This document shows, piece after piece, positions 20,673 through 30,744 of a stretch of DNA of 64,000 bases; position 1 is the stretch's first letter; the number at the start of each line of letters is the position of its first letter. The DNA is taken from contig CM082595.2 of assembly GCA_040954595.2 (NCBI GenBank), positions 4,340,001 to 4,404,000 on the forward strand. The letters are read 5' to 3'. This stretch comes from Balanoglossus misakiensis. Lineage: Eukaryota > Hemichordata. The position numbers were made by a program, and so were the translations under genes. Under the pieces are notes generated by a model, which saw only the letters and a list, made by a program, of their open reading frames with translations, was not told the DNA's origin and made no database searches.

Positions 20673-21519
20673 ATATAACTACATGGTCTGGGTAAGCTGT
20701 AGTTCAGCAGCTCGAGGATTTGGCGTCTTACACACAAACCAAGGCAAACCTCGAGCCTCAGAACGGTAGCCAGGTCTGGGTTAGCCCTGCGTACAGGTCT
20801 GTGTGTTCCCGGCGTTACACACGTTAGGTCTGGGTGTACACATTGGACGCGGTGTATAATAACAACGGCAGTTCTAAGTGAAGGTGTCACAGATGGATAA
20901 ATCATACAGGCTCAGCATGTATGATACAGCATGTGTGATAATAATCGTAACAAGAATTGGTCTACGAAAAGTAACACTTGAATCTAACTTGTTAGCTTGA
21001 TGACAGAATGAATCGACACACTCACTTGTAAGTCATGCAATCGACGTGAAATCACTTCAGTAGTTCCGGAAATTGACTATGAATTATGATATGTACATTT
21101 CATTCCCGGTGTCATAATATTTAAATCTTGACAGCTTTAAGAAAAACGTGCATATCACTGTAGATCAGTTGAGGTTGTTTTTTATTGCACGTCAGGAGTC
21201 AAACATTGTATTCACCATAAATACACACAAACACATTCGCAGCTACACCCAACACCTGTACACGATCGCTGGAATAGTTAGTCGGAAATAGACCAGATGC
21301 GATGTTCCGTCCAAAACATCATCATAATGTATGTGGTCGGTAAAACCTTACCTTTTTTTCTATGATCACTTCAAATATTTCGCTATCTCGTAACGGATCT
21401 CGACTGACGACCATGCCATTGTTAAATTCTTGGGTCGGGTGATTTCTTTGCGCCGTGCGGTTGCCATTTGAAAGAGTGACAAGCGATCCCGTTCTCGTAT
21501 GAAACGCTTGCGACGCCAT
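10670..21519 (-). CDS. NEURL4: Neuralized-like protein 4, six NHR domains, 27 coding exons, 1422 aa
   Basis: NEURL4 is a scaffold that, with HERC2, acts at centrosomes/centrioles and in ubiquitin signalling. Exons: 21519-21352, 20462-20114, 19697-19489, 19360-19249, 19118-19030, 18933-18684, 18289-18193, 18095-17947, 17837-17719, 17471-17309, 17125-16847, 16640-16562, 16434-16265, 16097-15966, 15757-15618, 15352-15140, 14695-14597, 14195-14067, 13874-13698, 13374-13216, 13074-12895, 12683-12605, 12420-12310, 12174-12030, 11805-11690, 11513-11363, 10874-10670 (4269 nt). Six repeats follow the pattern FN.G.V...RPL...E.FEV...W.GSIEIG, then G..L.....DQG and Y.V.DLYG; NHR1 uses exons 1-2, NHR2 3-6, NHR3 7-10, NHR4 11-14, NHR5 15-18, NHR6 19-22. 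The C-terminal part has [19 protein letters not shown] and [13 protein letters not shown], conserved in NEURL4. There is no RING finger, as expected. Two introns (after 15140 and after 12030) use the unusual donor GTTGGT. Assignment is very secure. Confidence 0.94.
10931..10989. repeat. Dispersed repeat with relatives at 32539-32592 and 38438-38491
   Basis: All three copies share TTTA.A..(C)TGAAAAGTTGCACATGT or close variants, then a CAG.TC...CGAC segment and a CCCCTTTAAAGG-like end. Located in the last NEURL4 intron here. Confidence 0.55.
13962..13993. repeat. Short dispersed repeat AGCCAATCACAGATTTTCTGTGAGTGG
   Basis: Near-identical 32-base copies occur at 39866-39898 (same strand) and 36563-36596 (reverse complement). 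The CCAAT..AGATTTTC.GTGAGTGGCA core is shared. Probably the remnant of an interspersed element. Confidence 0.6.
15068..15110. repeat. Dispersed repeat with a copy at 46346-46388
   Basis: GGACGCAAAACAAAGAATTTA followed by ACTTTGG is found both here (NEURL4 intron) and in an intron of the right-hand MACPF gene. Confidence 0.55.
15454..15574. repeat. Foldback element in a NEURL4 intron
   Basis: Left arm TACAGTCGCATCAATTAACC...GCATAAAAA pairs with right arm TTTTTATGC...GGTCAATGCGACTGTA; arms are about 45 bases with a short AT-rich loop. It looks like a non-autonomous palindromic element. Confidence 0.75.
19839..20070. repeat. Foldback element with ~65-base arms in a NEURL4 intron
   Basis: GGTATTCTTATGCTGT at the left end is the exact reverse complement of ACAGCATAAGAATACC at the right end; similarity continues inward through ACATCTG.CCAACTC to ATTCAAATCTTG. 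About 105 bases separate the arms. Typical of a MITE-like insertion. Confidence 0.8.
20510..20670. repeat. (GATT)n microsatellite with GGTT interruptions
   Basis: About 40 tetranucleotide units, mostly GATT with blocks of GGTT. It lies in the first NEURL4 intron. The Ile-Asn-Gln-Ser open frame on the minus strand is translation of this repeat. Confidence 0.95.
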
Positions 21520-21985
21520 TTTGCTTAGGTGCTCAGGCTGAAGACGAACTCATCGGCATACCAACAGATTTGCGACACTAGTTATAGGCTTGTTGCACAT
21601 AAGACGGTTATTCATTATATATACCCTATCACTAATTTCATAATGAAAATTATTATAAGCTAACTAAATGTTCTATTTACCATATATCGATATAAAATCA
21701 AAATACACAAAGGTAATATAAGTGCCGTAAAGAAGTGAGTTACATTAATAAATTCAAGTAGTCAATAGGGGGCGCCTTGACTAGTGTAGATAAGGTGGGC
21801 GGGGAGGGTACAGATTGCATCGTGCCGTTGCTGTTTTGATTTACTATAATTGACTTAGTTAGTTTAGCTATATTTATTAAAAATAAATAAAATTTACTAA
21901 AAGTAAAAAAGACATAACATGATCATGTAAGCGCACATGCAAATTATTGTTTAGATTAGTAATAAGTTCATCTATCTGCATGAGC
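21520..21985. other. NEURL4 upstream region
   Basis: AT-rich stretch directly upstream of the NEURL4 start codon and ahead of the tRNA. The NEURL4 promoter should be in its left part; I recognise no clear core element. No coding exon is seen. Confidence 0.45.
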
Positions 21986-22057
21986 GGCTCGTTGGTCTAG
22001 GGGTATGATTCCTGCTTTGGGTGCAGGAGGTCCCGGGTTCAAATCCCGGACGAGCCC
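21986..22057 (+). tRNA. tRNA-Pro(TGG)
   Basis: Complete 72-base cloverleaf without intron: acceptor stem GGCTCGT/ACGAGCC with discriminator C, A box TGGTCTAGGGG, anticodon loop TTTGGGT giving anticodon TGG, T arm GGGTTCAAATCCC. CCA is not encoded, as usual in nuclear genes. A T7 run follows eight bases later. It lies between the head of NEURL4 and the tail of the ING gene. Confidence 0.97.
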
Positions 22058-22064
22058 CGCTACC

Positions 22065-22071
22065 TTTTTTT
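22065..22071 (+). terminator. RNA polymerase III terminator of tRNA-Pro
   Basis: A run of seven T residues eight bases after the tRNA 3' end, the standard pol III stop signal. Confidence 0.85.
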
Positions 22072-23231
22072 CAATCCCTATGGTACACATTTCCAAATTA
22101 ATTACTTCATTGTTTACTACACAGGTTAATAATTTTTTTTTGCTAATCGTTGTTTTTTTGTTATTCAATCAAAGTCAGAAACCTTGTCAGCTGTTGCCAA
22201 AGAAAATACAAAACAGTCGTTTAATACAGAAATTGTGAAACTTTATTGTACTGTAGCATTATAACAGATATAGCAACACACAATAAAAGAAAAAAATAAC
22301 ATCACATACATCAACATCCTTTCATACTTCAAGTCAATTTACCTTTTTTCTGTTATTCCTGTCAGGAAGAATCAGAAAAAAGGAAATACTCGAAAATCAC
22401 AAACAAGACTTTCTTTTTCAAGCACTCTGACTTAGCTATCGACACAGGATAATAGTAATAACAATCTTTTGTAAATAATACACAAGATAAGATACTGTAC
22501 TGTACAAGTCAACCCATTTCCGTTCAAATTTTGGCATGGTCCATACAGACTGCAGTGCTATCCGGATTGATCGATATGGAAATGGGGGTGGAAGGGTACA
22601 CAGTTTAAAAGATCCCTCCTCGGGTTGGCTCTCCCGGAAAACAAACAAATCCAGGAGGTGGCAATTATGGGAAGACAGGAAAAATCATGGAAAATGTCAA
22701 CTGACAGGTTAGTGTTCAGTTTAAAAAGTAAAAGTGATTGATACATTAAAAATTGTTTCTTTTGGTTTCATTACAGTTTGCAGGAGAGCTAGTTGACATT
22801 TAAACCCTTACAATGCCAAACAATAATATAAACTACGACAATATTTATGGAGATATTCATTCTTAGCAGGGTGAGTACATGTACAGGTCTCATATATTAA
22901 ATTGAAAATACTTCTTGTAAGTAACCTGCTCTCTGTAAGAAACAAAGACTTCCATCTTAGTAGAAACCCCTAACCTGGGGTCAGAATGCCACATAAAAAT
23001 AAATTTTGAGGATAAAATTGATTTTTTTTTTTTACAATATCAAGGGATGTAAATATAGCTTAACACCATATATCTAAAAAACTAATCTATGAACTTCATC
23101 ATCCCTATGAAGCCTGAGACATAGAATGTTCCAAATGTCTTTCAATGCTGGATCGGTCCATTTTTTCAGGTGACAAGGGGTGAGAAGGTCTACTTTGAAA
23201 TCTTGTTGAGGCTCTTAGGCTCCAGTAGCTG
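22072..23231. other. 3' untranslated region of the ING gene and short spacer
   Basis: AT-rich non-coding sequence downstream (minus strand) of the ING stop codon. TTTATT at 22242-22247 reads AATAAA on the minus strand and would give a 3' untranslated region of about 1 kb. No coding exon is recognised. Confidence 0.5.
22242..22247 (-). terminator. Candidate polyadenylation signal of the ING gene
   Basis: Canonical AATAAA on the minus strand about 985 bases past the stop codon, just before the tRNA gene. Confidence 0.4.
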
Positions 23232-26200
23232 CTATTTCTTCTTTCGCTCTTGAACACATTTTGGACAGAACCTGAGAAAACAAGAAGGGTTGGTGATGAG
23301 CATTTCGCAAGTTATGTTGGTAAGCTAAGACATCAAATCAGGTCCAATAATCAACATCATTCAAGGTAAGCTAATTGCCAAGTCCAAGAAGGAACTAAGA
23401 GAAAAATCAACAGGATCATCTTGAACCACTGCTAAGTGGTGGTAGCAGGTGTCCGGGAATGGGTAAGCGTATCCTAACTGTTGCTCTCAAAGAAAAGAAA
23501 AAAACTCACCATTTTCCTTTCGGTTTACTCGTCAAACCAACGCACGCAAAATGAAACCATTCAATGGGACACTGTAAATCAAGAATACGACATCAAAAGA
23601 CTTCTTTAGTAAAAGAGTCTGGGTATAATTTCTTCCCACCCTCACTTCATCAACATGGATCCAACCCTCACAATGGAAAACAATGGGACTAGACCAAGGA
23701 ACAGCAATTGAAAGGTTAGACAGGTAAAATTACCAATTCCCTGCCTGCAGTAAAAATTGTTGTAAAAACCACACACAAAAAAACAGCTATAATTTTATTG
23801 CTTGAGTGTTTAAGATCAGTGTATACCAGTTTTATACATGTCTGCTTTTCTCTGTGGACAGGCGACAAATTGGAAATGATGAATTGTGATTGGCTATTGA
23901 TACTTACATCTGGGTTATCACAGCCAATCATTTCGCCGTACGACACTTGATGGCAGAGACAGTATGTCGGTTCATTGGGATCCACTGGCATATCAAGAAC
24001 GTCCGACGGTGCATGAATTACAGACGGCAATGTAAGTATCGGGGTTACAGTCTCCGTTCTACGACAAAAAAAAGAAATACTGCGTTAATATCAACATCTA
24101 CAAAACTAGGTGATCTGCATCTAGATCAAGAAATTATAGCAACAAAATGTGCTCTAAATTGGATGGTCAACCATATGATTTAAAAAACGTGAAAAAAAAA
24201 AATTCAGAGTAATCTCAGAATGTGACTTACTGTACAGTCGTTTTCATTTTTTTCCGTGATGATTTTGGTGTTTCATCATCTGATGATTTCCTTCGATTTT
24301 TCCTCCCTGACTGTGATTTGTCTGCACTTTTTTTACTGGACCGCGATTCTAGCAAAAAATAAAATACAAGTTATTAACTTTATTACACTTACATAACATG
24401 GATCATGAAAAACAATTATTTAAACAAGATTTTACTAAGTGCATCAAAGTCTAATATAGAGACATTAGCTGTAACTTTTGGCTATATTTCAGTATTTACG
24501 CTCTATGTACTAAATGCAATTTCTTGTTTCTCTCCAAACAGCATGCTAATATACCCTGTACTCTGCCTGTCAACATAGCCTGTATGTATGTAACTGCGAT
24601 TGTTATTGTTGACAAATTTAGGGAGGGGAGAAAAATTCGAACTAGAGTTTACAATCCCTGCAGAAGGCAACCACTCACTTTTATCCCGCGATGACCCAGC
24701 ACTGTCATAATCGCTACTTTTCTGTTCTAGGTTTTTCTCCTTGAGTTCTTGCTCAAACCTGGCCAGGTCTGCATCCAGCCTCCGTATGTGTTTGTCAACC
24801 TGAAAGAAAGACACGGAAAGACGAGTCAACTATCACATGGGTCAGTTTATCACCAGTGTGTGCTATGCTCTCTCAGCTATATTACCTGCGACTTATGCAA
24901 TAGCATTACTGGTCATGCAAAAAATTATCTGGTAGATTATTCAGCATCACTCTGACACAAACACAGTCACAAACAATTTTCTTTGTTTGGCTCAACATCT
25001 GAGGTCTACTGTAAAGTTCTCACAGAAAAACATGTGTAACTGTATGCACGTTTTTGACCTGTCAATTACAATGCACTGTTCCATCACCAACACTGAAGCC
25101 AACAGGACTGAACCAAAATGCAGAAACGTGGGGGTACTGCCAGCACTTACCATTTCATAGGTCTGCATTGCAAGCTGCACCTTATCGTCCCCGTACTCCC
25201 GACTTTTGTTGAATAAATTCTGGATATTCCGGAGGTGCTCCGCCCTCTTCTCCCTGGGCATTTCCCGCACATTCTTGATGTAGTCATCCGCTAAATTGTC
25301 TATCTGTTTCAGAACATCTGGGAAGTGGAGAAAGGAATTGCACATTTGACAATGGGGAGTGTGATACTACGAAAAAGTTTGACACACAGTAATTTCCTGC
25401 AGGGTTTGAAAAGAAATTTCAGGCAGATGTCTAAGACAGAACGAGTGTGCCCTCTAAGCCCACATGACGGGCCACTGACTCAACAAACTCAATGGTCAGG
25501 TGACTCAAGAAAATGATCATTGTAATACATGCAAAGGTATAGGGCTGACTAAGACCGCTGGTTTGAGGGTCTATAATGGCTTGAATCCTCTCGCAAACAA
25601 TACAAACATTTGTATGTCTAATAGAACAGTTTCTGGATTTCTTAAAACTCATCTCACCTTGCGTCCTCTGATCCAAGTCTCTCATTAACGAAAAGTTCCT
25701 CTGAAGTTCATATGGCAAATTTTCTAAACCTGAAAGATTAAGAGATAAAAAAGTGCCTCATTGCCATATACATATAGTTGGAAAATAAACTCCCATTTCA
25801 AAATATCGAGTACATGTACAAACAAAACAGAACTTAAGTTCTAAATTGTCATAACAACAGAAAGCTTTATAATGCTACATACACAATAAGTAACCTCTGA
25901 CCCACAATGTCACCAGGTCAAAGGCTCTGTCATTTCTCGCACTATACCATCGAAAACTTACTTTTCGGAAATTCAAGAAAATAAATTTCCACCATCCAAT
26001 CAGTTAAATAGGTGTGGTGTTTCTACTGAACATAGGCTATATCTAATGTTTGATTTCACATAACGTTTACCCCATGAAATGCACATGCGCGCGCGACGCG
26101 CTGAAATTGAATTAAAAATTCGGGAAAGCGAAAGTACACTATTATTACTACACTTATGTTTGCATATGTCAAAAATGAGTTTAACTCTTGCTCGATAGTT

Positions 26201-26573
26201 TGAAGCAGTCTATGGGGGTGACATACTAGTCAACCTTATGCCTTCTGTACAACGGGGCAAATCCTACAGTCTGGACGCATACTGCGCGTAATATACATAA
26301 ACCATACAGACGCGGACGCAAAGCTTGACGCGATCAGTTCATCGCTATTTATCCTACACACTGCATACTAGTATATTACCGCACGTCTGTTCACACGGAA
26401 TCGCTGTCAAAATACTAGGAAGGAGTACAAACGAACAAAATCTGCCATTGGAATTGGGCGAACGACGACGAGTACTGTCCTCTACAAATCCGATCACCAA
26501 ATATAAGGGGACGTTTGAAAATTGTAACACACTCACTGTCTAAATACTGTTCCAAGTAAAGCGCCGTCGCCAT
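23232..26573 (-). CDS. ING4/ING5-type inhibitor-of-growth protein, 8 exons, 255 aa
   Basis: Chromatin reader subunit of HBO1/MOZ-type acetyltransferase complexes; its PHD finger binds H3K4me3. Exons: 26573-26537, 25729-25658, 25317-25151, 24799-24679, 24348-24231, 24058-23908, 23571-23510, 23271-23232 (768 nt). The N-terminal ING dimerisation coiled coil has [34 protein letters not shown] and [17 protein letters not shown] Lys/Ser-rich nuclear-localisation segment follows ([15 protein letters not shown]). The PHD finger is complete, C4HC3, from [20 protein letters not shown] to WFCPKC, and the tail is QERKKK. Length and start ([13 protein letters not shown]) match ING5 (MAT start) and ING4 equally; it is probably the pre-duplication ING4/5 orthologue. 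Confidence 0.95.
24463..24625. repeat. Dispersed ~165-base repeat, copy in an ING intron
   Basis: Homologous over its whole length to 53672-53835, and in part to 3890-3957, 17168-17225 and 53372-53412. Shared blocks: TTAGCTGTAACTTTTGGC, TATGTACTAAATGCAATT, CATGCTAATAT, TGTCAACATAGCCTG and TTGTTATTGTTGACAAAT. It may be a SINE or MITE family, with no clear pol III boxes. Confidence 0.7.
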
Positions 26574-26580
26574 ATTGGTT

Positions 26581-26630
26581 CTTCCCGCCTAATCAATATA
26601 CGTCATAGTATTAAGGTGCATTGTGGGAGA
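26581..26630 (-). promoter_or_regulatory. ING gene core promoter with ZNF143-like and E2F-like sites
   Basis: On the minus strand, CTCCCACAATGCACCTT (26629-26613) matches the ZNF143 consensus CCCANAATGCA, followed by a CRE-like TATGACGTAT (26607-26598) and TTAGGCGGGAAG (26592-26581), an E2F-type site. The start codon is at 26573, so the untranslated leader would be very short or the sites lie around the start of transcription. Confidence 0.5.
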
Positions 26631-26981
26631 CACTGACGCGGACATACATGATCGGCTTCAGCGCAACTTTTTATGTAATTTCAGTGCTTTTTCTGTCACG
26701 GTGGTGAAGCAAAAACAACAAGGCCTTAATCAGACATTTAAAAGAGGCTCATTCTCATTAAATCTCAGAATATAAACGACGTCTCTGGATCACTCAAATG
26801 ATCTAATTCTGTATTATATTATACCAGTATATTGATGGTGTAAATCACGCTATTTGATTCGTCGAGACACGACACGTGACCGTGATATATTAGCCATATA
26901 CCACAGTCATATATCATAGTCAAAGAAAATGCCTTTTTAAAATGTTTTATGCAAAGTTTCAATATACTGGCATAATATAAT

Positions 26982-27124
26982 AGCAATAAAACATCCCCAG
27001 CCATGGTATACCACTCGATTTTGACAAGTTCAACTCCATATACGCACTCGCTATCGCTCGTGCGTATATGTCGTGAACTGGTCAAAATCTCGTGGTATAC
27101 CATGGCTGGGGGTGTTTTATTGCT
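26982..27124. repeat. Nearly perfect foldback element, ~63-base arms
   Basis: AGCAATAAAACATCCCCAGCC at the left is mirrored by GGCTGGGGGTGTTTTATTGCT at the right with two or so mismatches, and pairing continues through CATGGTATACCAC and TTTTGAC.AGTTCA to a short CTCGCTATCGCTCG centre. This is a cruciform-capable MITE-like element. Confidence 0.85.
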
Positions 27125-27634
27125 TAAATATGACTCCATAGCTGAGAAAAGAACTAAAATACTACAATAGGCATACACACATTTGATGGGGTGAAGAAAA
27201 TCGTCTTCTTCAAGAAACTTGAAATAAAATAATAAGATGTAATTCGGGGAAAAGACTCCCAAACTCTACATGCAGATACGTGTATTATCATAGTGATCAT
27301 GTCAGAAATGAAAATAGTCTGAAGTTTTAATATTGAGTACATGTGTGTTCTTTGCCACGTACATACCCATAAATTATCTTATGGCAGGAACTGCCTCGGT
27401 TAGACAAAAAGTTTAAGTCTTTTGACGTGAGGCGAGTCTGTGGCCGCCCTCGGCTTCACTGCACGTGCACCTCAGCGGTGTGCTGGGGAGGACGACCAAA
27501 GCGCCCCCACAGGACACAAGCTTCAGTGACTCGACTGAACAGACCATTGCCTGAAAGACCGAAAGATTCGATTTTCAGTCATGTGCGGGCGCTCCGGCAA
27601 TGCCTCGTCCCTGGAAAGGACTGAATCTTCCAGT

Positions 27635-30075
27635 CTAAACAGACCACGGCGCCAGGGATTCAGATAATAGCCACGGTCCCGCAACAAATCGGGTATTGGC
27701 GAAAATAAATCGTGCTGCTGTCAGTTGGAATGGCTGCAACAAAGACACCATGAAGTGACGGGTGGCCGGCCATTCAAACCAATGTGGTACATCTTTATGT
27801 ACATTAATTAAACCCCGACTCCTTTTCCCTTTCTTCCAGTCGCCACTAACCGTTCCTTTATCGATTGCCTCCGTACTCTGAACGTGAAAAAAAAACAGGT
27901 TATCTGACCTGCCAATCATCTTCACGTGGACATGCTTACTGTATGTAAAGTTTTACAAACAAACAAACAACCAAACAAATAAACACACAGAACCTCGTCA
28001 GGCCGTATCATTTGCTTGATGGGTAAATAAAATTTCCGCCCTGACTTTCGACCTTGCTAGCAGTTTTGAGTCAGGTTATATCTCGGCAGCACGTGCAGAT
28101 AACCAAATGATCGCGTCTGACCATTTGGCGTGTGTGATTCGTTGTGATAATACGTACCGTGTGTAGACCCACGAAAATTGGCCTTATGACAGTTACAAAT
28201 CGTTAGCCCATATACCTGCCAGTTTTGTGCGAGTGACAAATTTTACTAATGAACTGTCGCACAGAAAACGACCTGCTTTTCGTCGCCTGAACTTTTAGCC
28301 TACCCTGTACTTTCTGTACTTATCCTACTTGGATGTACATTCGAATTCTATAGCACTGCCGACACAGTCACACATACTAGTATACACACACACTCACATA
28401 CATACATTTCATAACCTAGCCAATTAACACTCCCCACACAGCCCCAATCAATACACACTTCCATTCAAACGTAGGGCCATTTGCATATTCACCCTTCCCA
28501 GTGTAAATTCCCTGTTACCGACATTCTCCGTCATTCAGGCATCAGTATCTGACGAGTGTAGGCCCCGCTTACACGAAACTGAACAGTAATACATCGCCTA
28601 TGTTAAAACAGCCCTAGTTCCCTTGTACACTCTACATACGTATATATATACACACACGCACGCACATCATATACCCACATATGCGTGCACAATGCTTGAT
28701 TTGATTTGGTTTATTAAAAAAAATGACAGCACACTAAATACATTGAAACAAACCACATCTTGTGCTAAGATAACACAGAAAAGTTCAAAACTTATTACCA
28801 CTGACGATGGTCCCATAAAATATAATTAACAAATTTTAGAATGTGTCTGTCATTCATCGGTCGTGAAAAAATGACCGCACCGTACCGTACCGTCGTCGCG
28901 CTTGTCATACGTTTGACAGACTGTACAGTCAAAGGCCAATGACCTTTTGTATATCTTTGATACGAAGACAACATGTGCGTATATCAACACATTGGGTCGG
29001 GGTATGATAGATTCAGTTCTCCAAAAATAACAAGAAATTTCGGTCAAGGAAGACGTGTATTGTAAACAAATTAAGTTATCTCTGCGGGGAAAAGGGTTGA
29101 CTCAGCTTTTTTCACGAATATTTTTCTCTGTCGGGAAATCTTTCGATGAAAATTTCTTAAAATTAAGCATAGTGACAAGACTAGTCAATCATCAATTAAA
29201 TTTTCACTCAGCCATGTACAAAATTATATGACTGACAATAGCAGAAGCGTGCTGTCTAGTGGTTCTCAATGTAATGCTATGGGAAGACATAAATTCAACG
29301 TTCATAGCCGTGCATATATGGTGCGTGAAGCCAAGTTTGTATGCAACCAAAGTGCAGGAAATTCAACTTAAAATTACCGAATTTACATTAATTCATAAAG
29401 AATTTTGTTCTACTGTGGAACGCGCGTTGTATACATTCACTATGATAACAGAGAATGCATATTTTCGGGTTTTATTTGTCTGATTGGCTGTCGGACACTG
29501 AATAGTTTGAATGGTCGCGGCCAATTTGAGCCGTTTATCATGTCGTTGACAAACGACCTACTCGTACCGTCGTCACGCTTGTCCACCCTTGTGATAGACC
29601 GGTGTTTCTAAAGTTAAACGCCCGTGTGTCAACAGAATGACAGAGTGACAAAACTGGACAGACAGATGGGTCAAGGTATGAGCGAGACGAATACGCGATT
29701 AGCCAACCACAGATTGTTTTTTATCAATAAGGACATGGGCACTACAGGTCAACGCATGTCAAATCGATTTCGCGCAAGGTTAGTTTGATTCTCTTTTTTT
29801 ACCTGTCCACAAGCCGTATCCGTTGTCCCTGTGAACGCCACGACACAAACCCCGGCAGTCTTTGGCTGCGTGCGGGGTTTAGTTGTGAGAACCCCACCAC
29901 TTATGGCCGTACGTGTTGATCGCAGCACTTTGAATTGTCTTATCTGCTCAACAGCGCGGCAGGGTCGAGGCAGGTCGATGAAGATAAGTTCCGACCGCAC
30001 AACCTCCACTTCGAGATGATGTGCGGCGTAAACACGCTCACGTGCGGAACTGGCAATGGAAGAAATCTCAGTCAT
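27635..30075 (-). other. Weak candidate two-exon transcript of unknown nature
   Basis: An open frame from ATG at 30075 down to about 29804 ends in a possible donor (GGACAG|GTAAAA), and an open frame 27888-27635 begins after a TTCAG acceptor in the same phase and ends in TGA. Both pieces are somewhat GC-richer than the surroundings. The peptide shows no family I recognise and one donor is weak, so this could be chance or a long non-coding RNA. Confidence 0.15.
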
Positions 30076-30744
30076 AAACGTCTTCTCTTTTGATTGTTGT
30101 TTAAAAATTCTCTATGTCTCGACTGTTTTCCCTCAACATTTCGACTTGACTAAATCGAAGATCCCTATATTTGTACGCCGCGCCTTTGTTAACGTTGGAT
30201 TTTGTGAATGAATGAGTGAGCGAGTCAGGTGAGTGAGTGAATGCATGAATGAATGATTATATCCTTGTCAGAGCTGCACAGTTAGATTTGCTCCGTCGCT
30301 GTATCCTGTGAAGGAACTGTATACATTTTGTACACGCACAATTACCCAAAACTCGTTTACTCGAGAAAGATGCATAGAGTCTGGAAACCAGTGCTGCTTT
30401 GAGTATCCACGTTGGTGAACGGATGTGGGTATTGATGGAAACAGCATTAAAGCCCTCGCGTGATTTGACGTTCACCTTGTCTTGTCACGTGGGACGGCGT
30501 TTACAGTCACCCGATCATCTGAACTAAACGCGAACCGCCAACAAGGTGCGTCCTGTGGTCCTATCAGAAAACGGGAGCGTCGCCGATCGTGTTTGCCATT
30601 GCAAGACCCACTGCGAGGCTAAAATATGCAAAGCGGAGATAAAGATGCCAAAAGGTGTGGTGATTGCAGCAGTGGGTTTATTGCTCTTCTCGCGTCACCC
30701 GAGTCATCATCTCTGCCCAGGACGGACAAAGGACAGCTGCTAAA

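Larger units (their letters stand above)
26631..30744. other. Gene-poor divergent region between the ING and FOXRED2-like genes
   Basis: About 4.1 kb between two genes transcribed away from each other. It contains the foldback element at 26982-27124, CA/TA-rich tracts at 28375-28685, a GAATGAAT/GAGTGAGT tract at 30206-30256 and at least five CACGTG E-boxes (near 27461, 27924, 28090, 30039, 30485). A weak minus-strand open frame pair (27635-27888 and 29804-30075) is noted separately. No recognised family is seen. Confidence 0.5.

Noticed and set aside
20438-20905. 155-codon minus-strand open frame with INQS repeats
   Set aside because: Translation of the (GATT)n microsatellite in a NEURL4 intron.
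30546-30743. Hydrophobic open frame MPKGVVIAAVGLLLF as a FOXRED2 signal peptide
   Set aside because: It is in a different frame from the downstream exon: TAA closes it before the donor at 30752, and the matching frame contains TGA.
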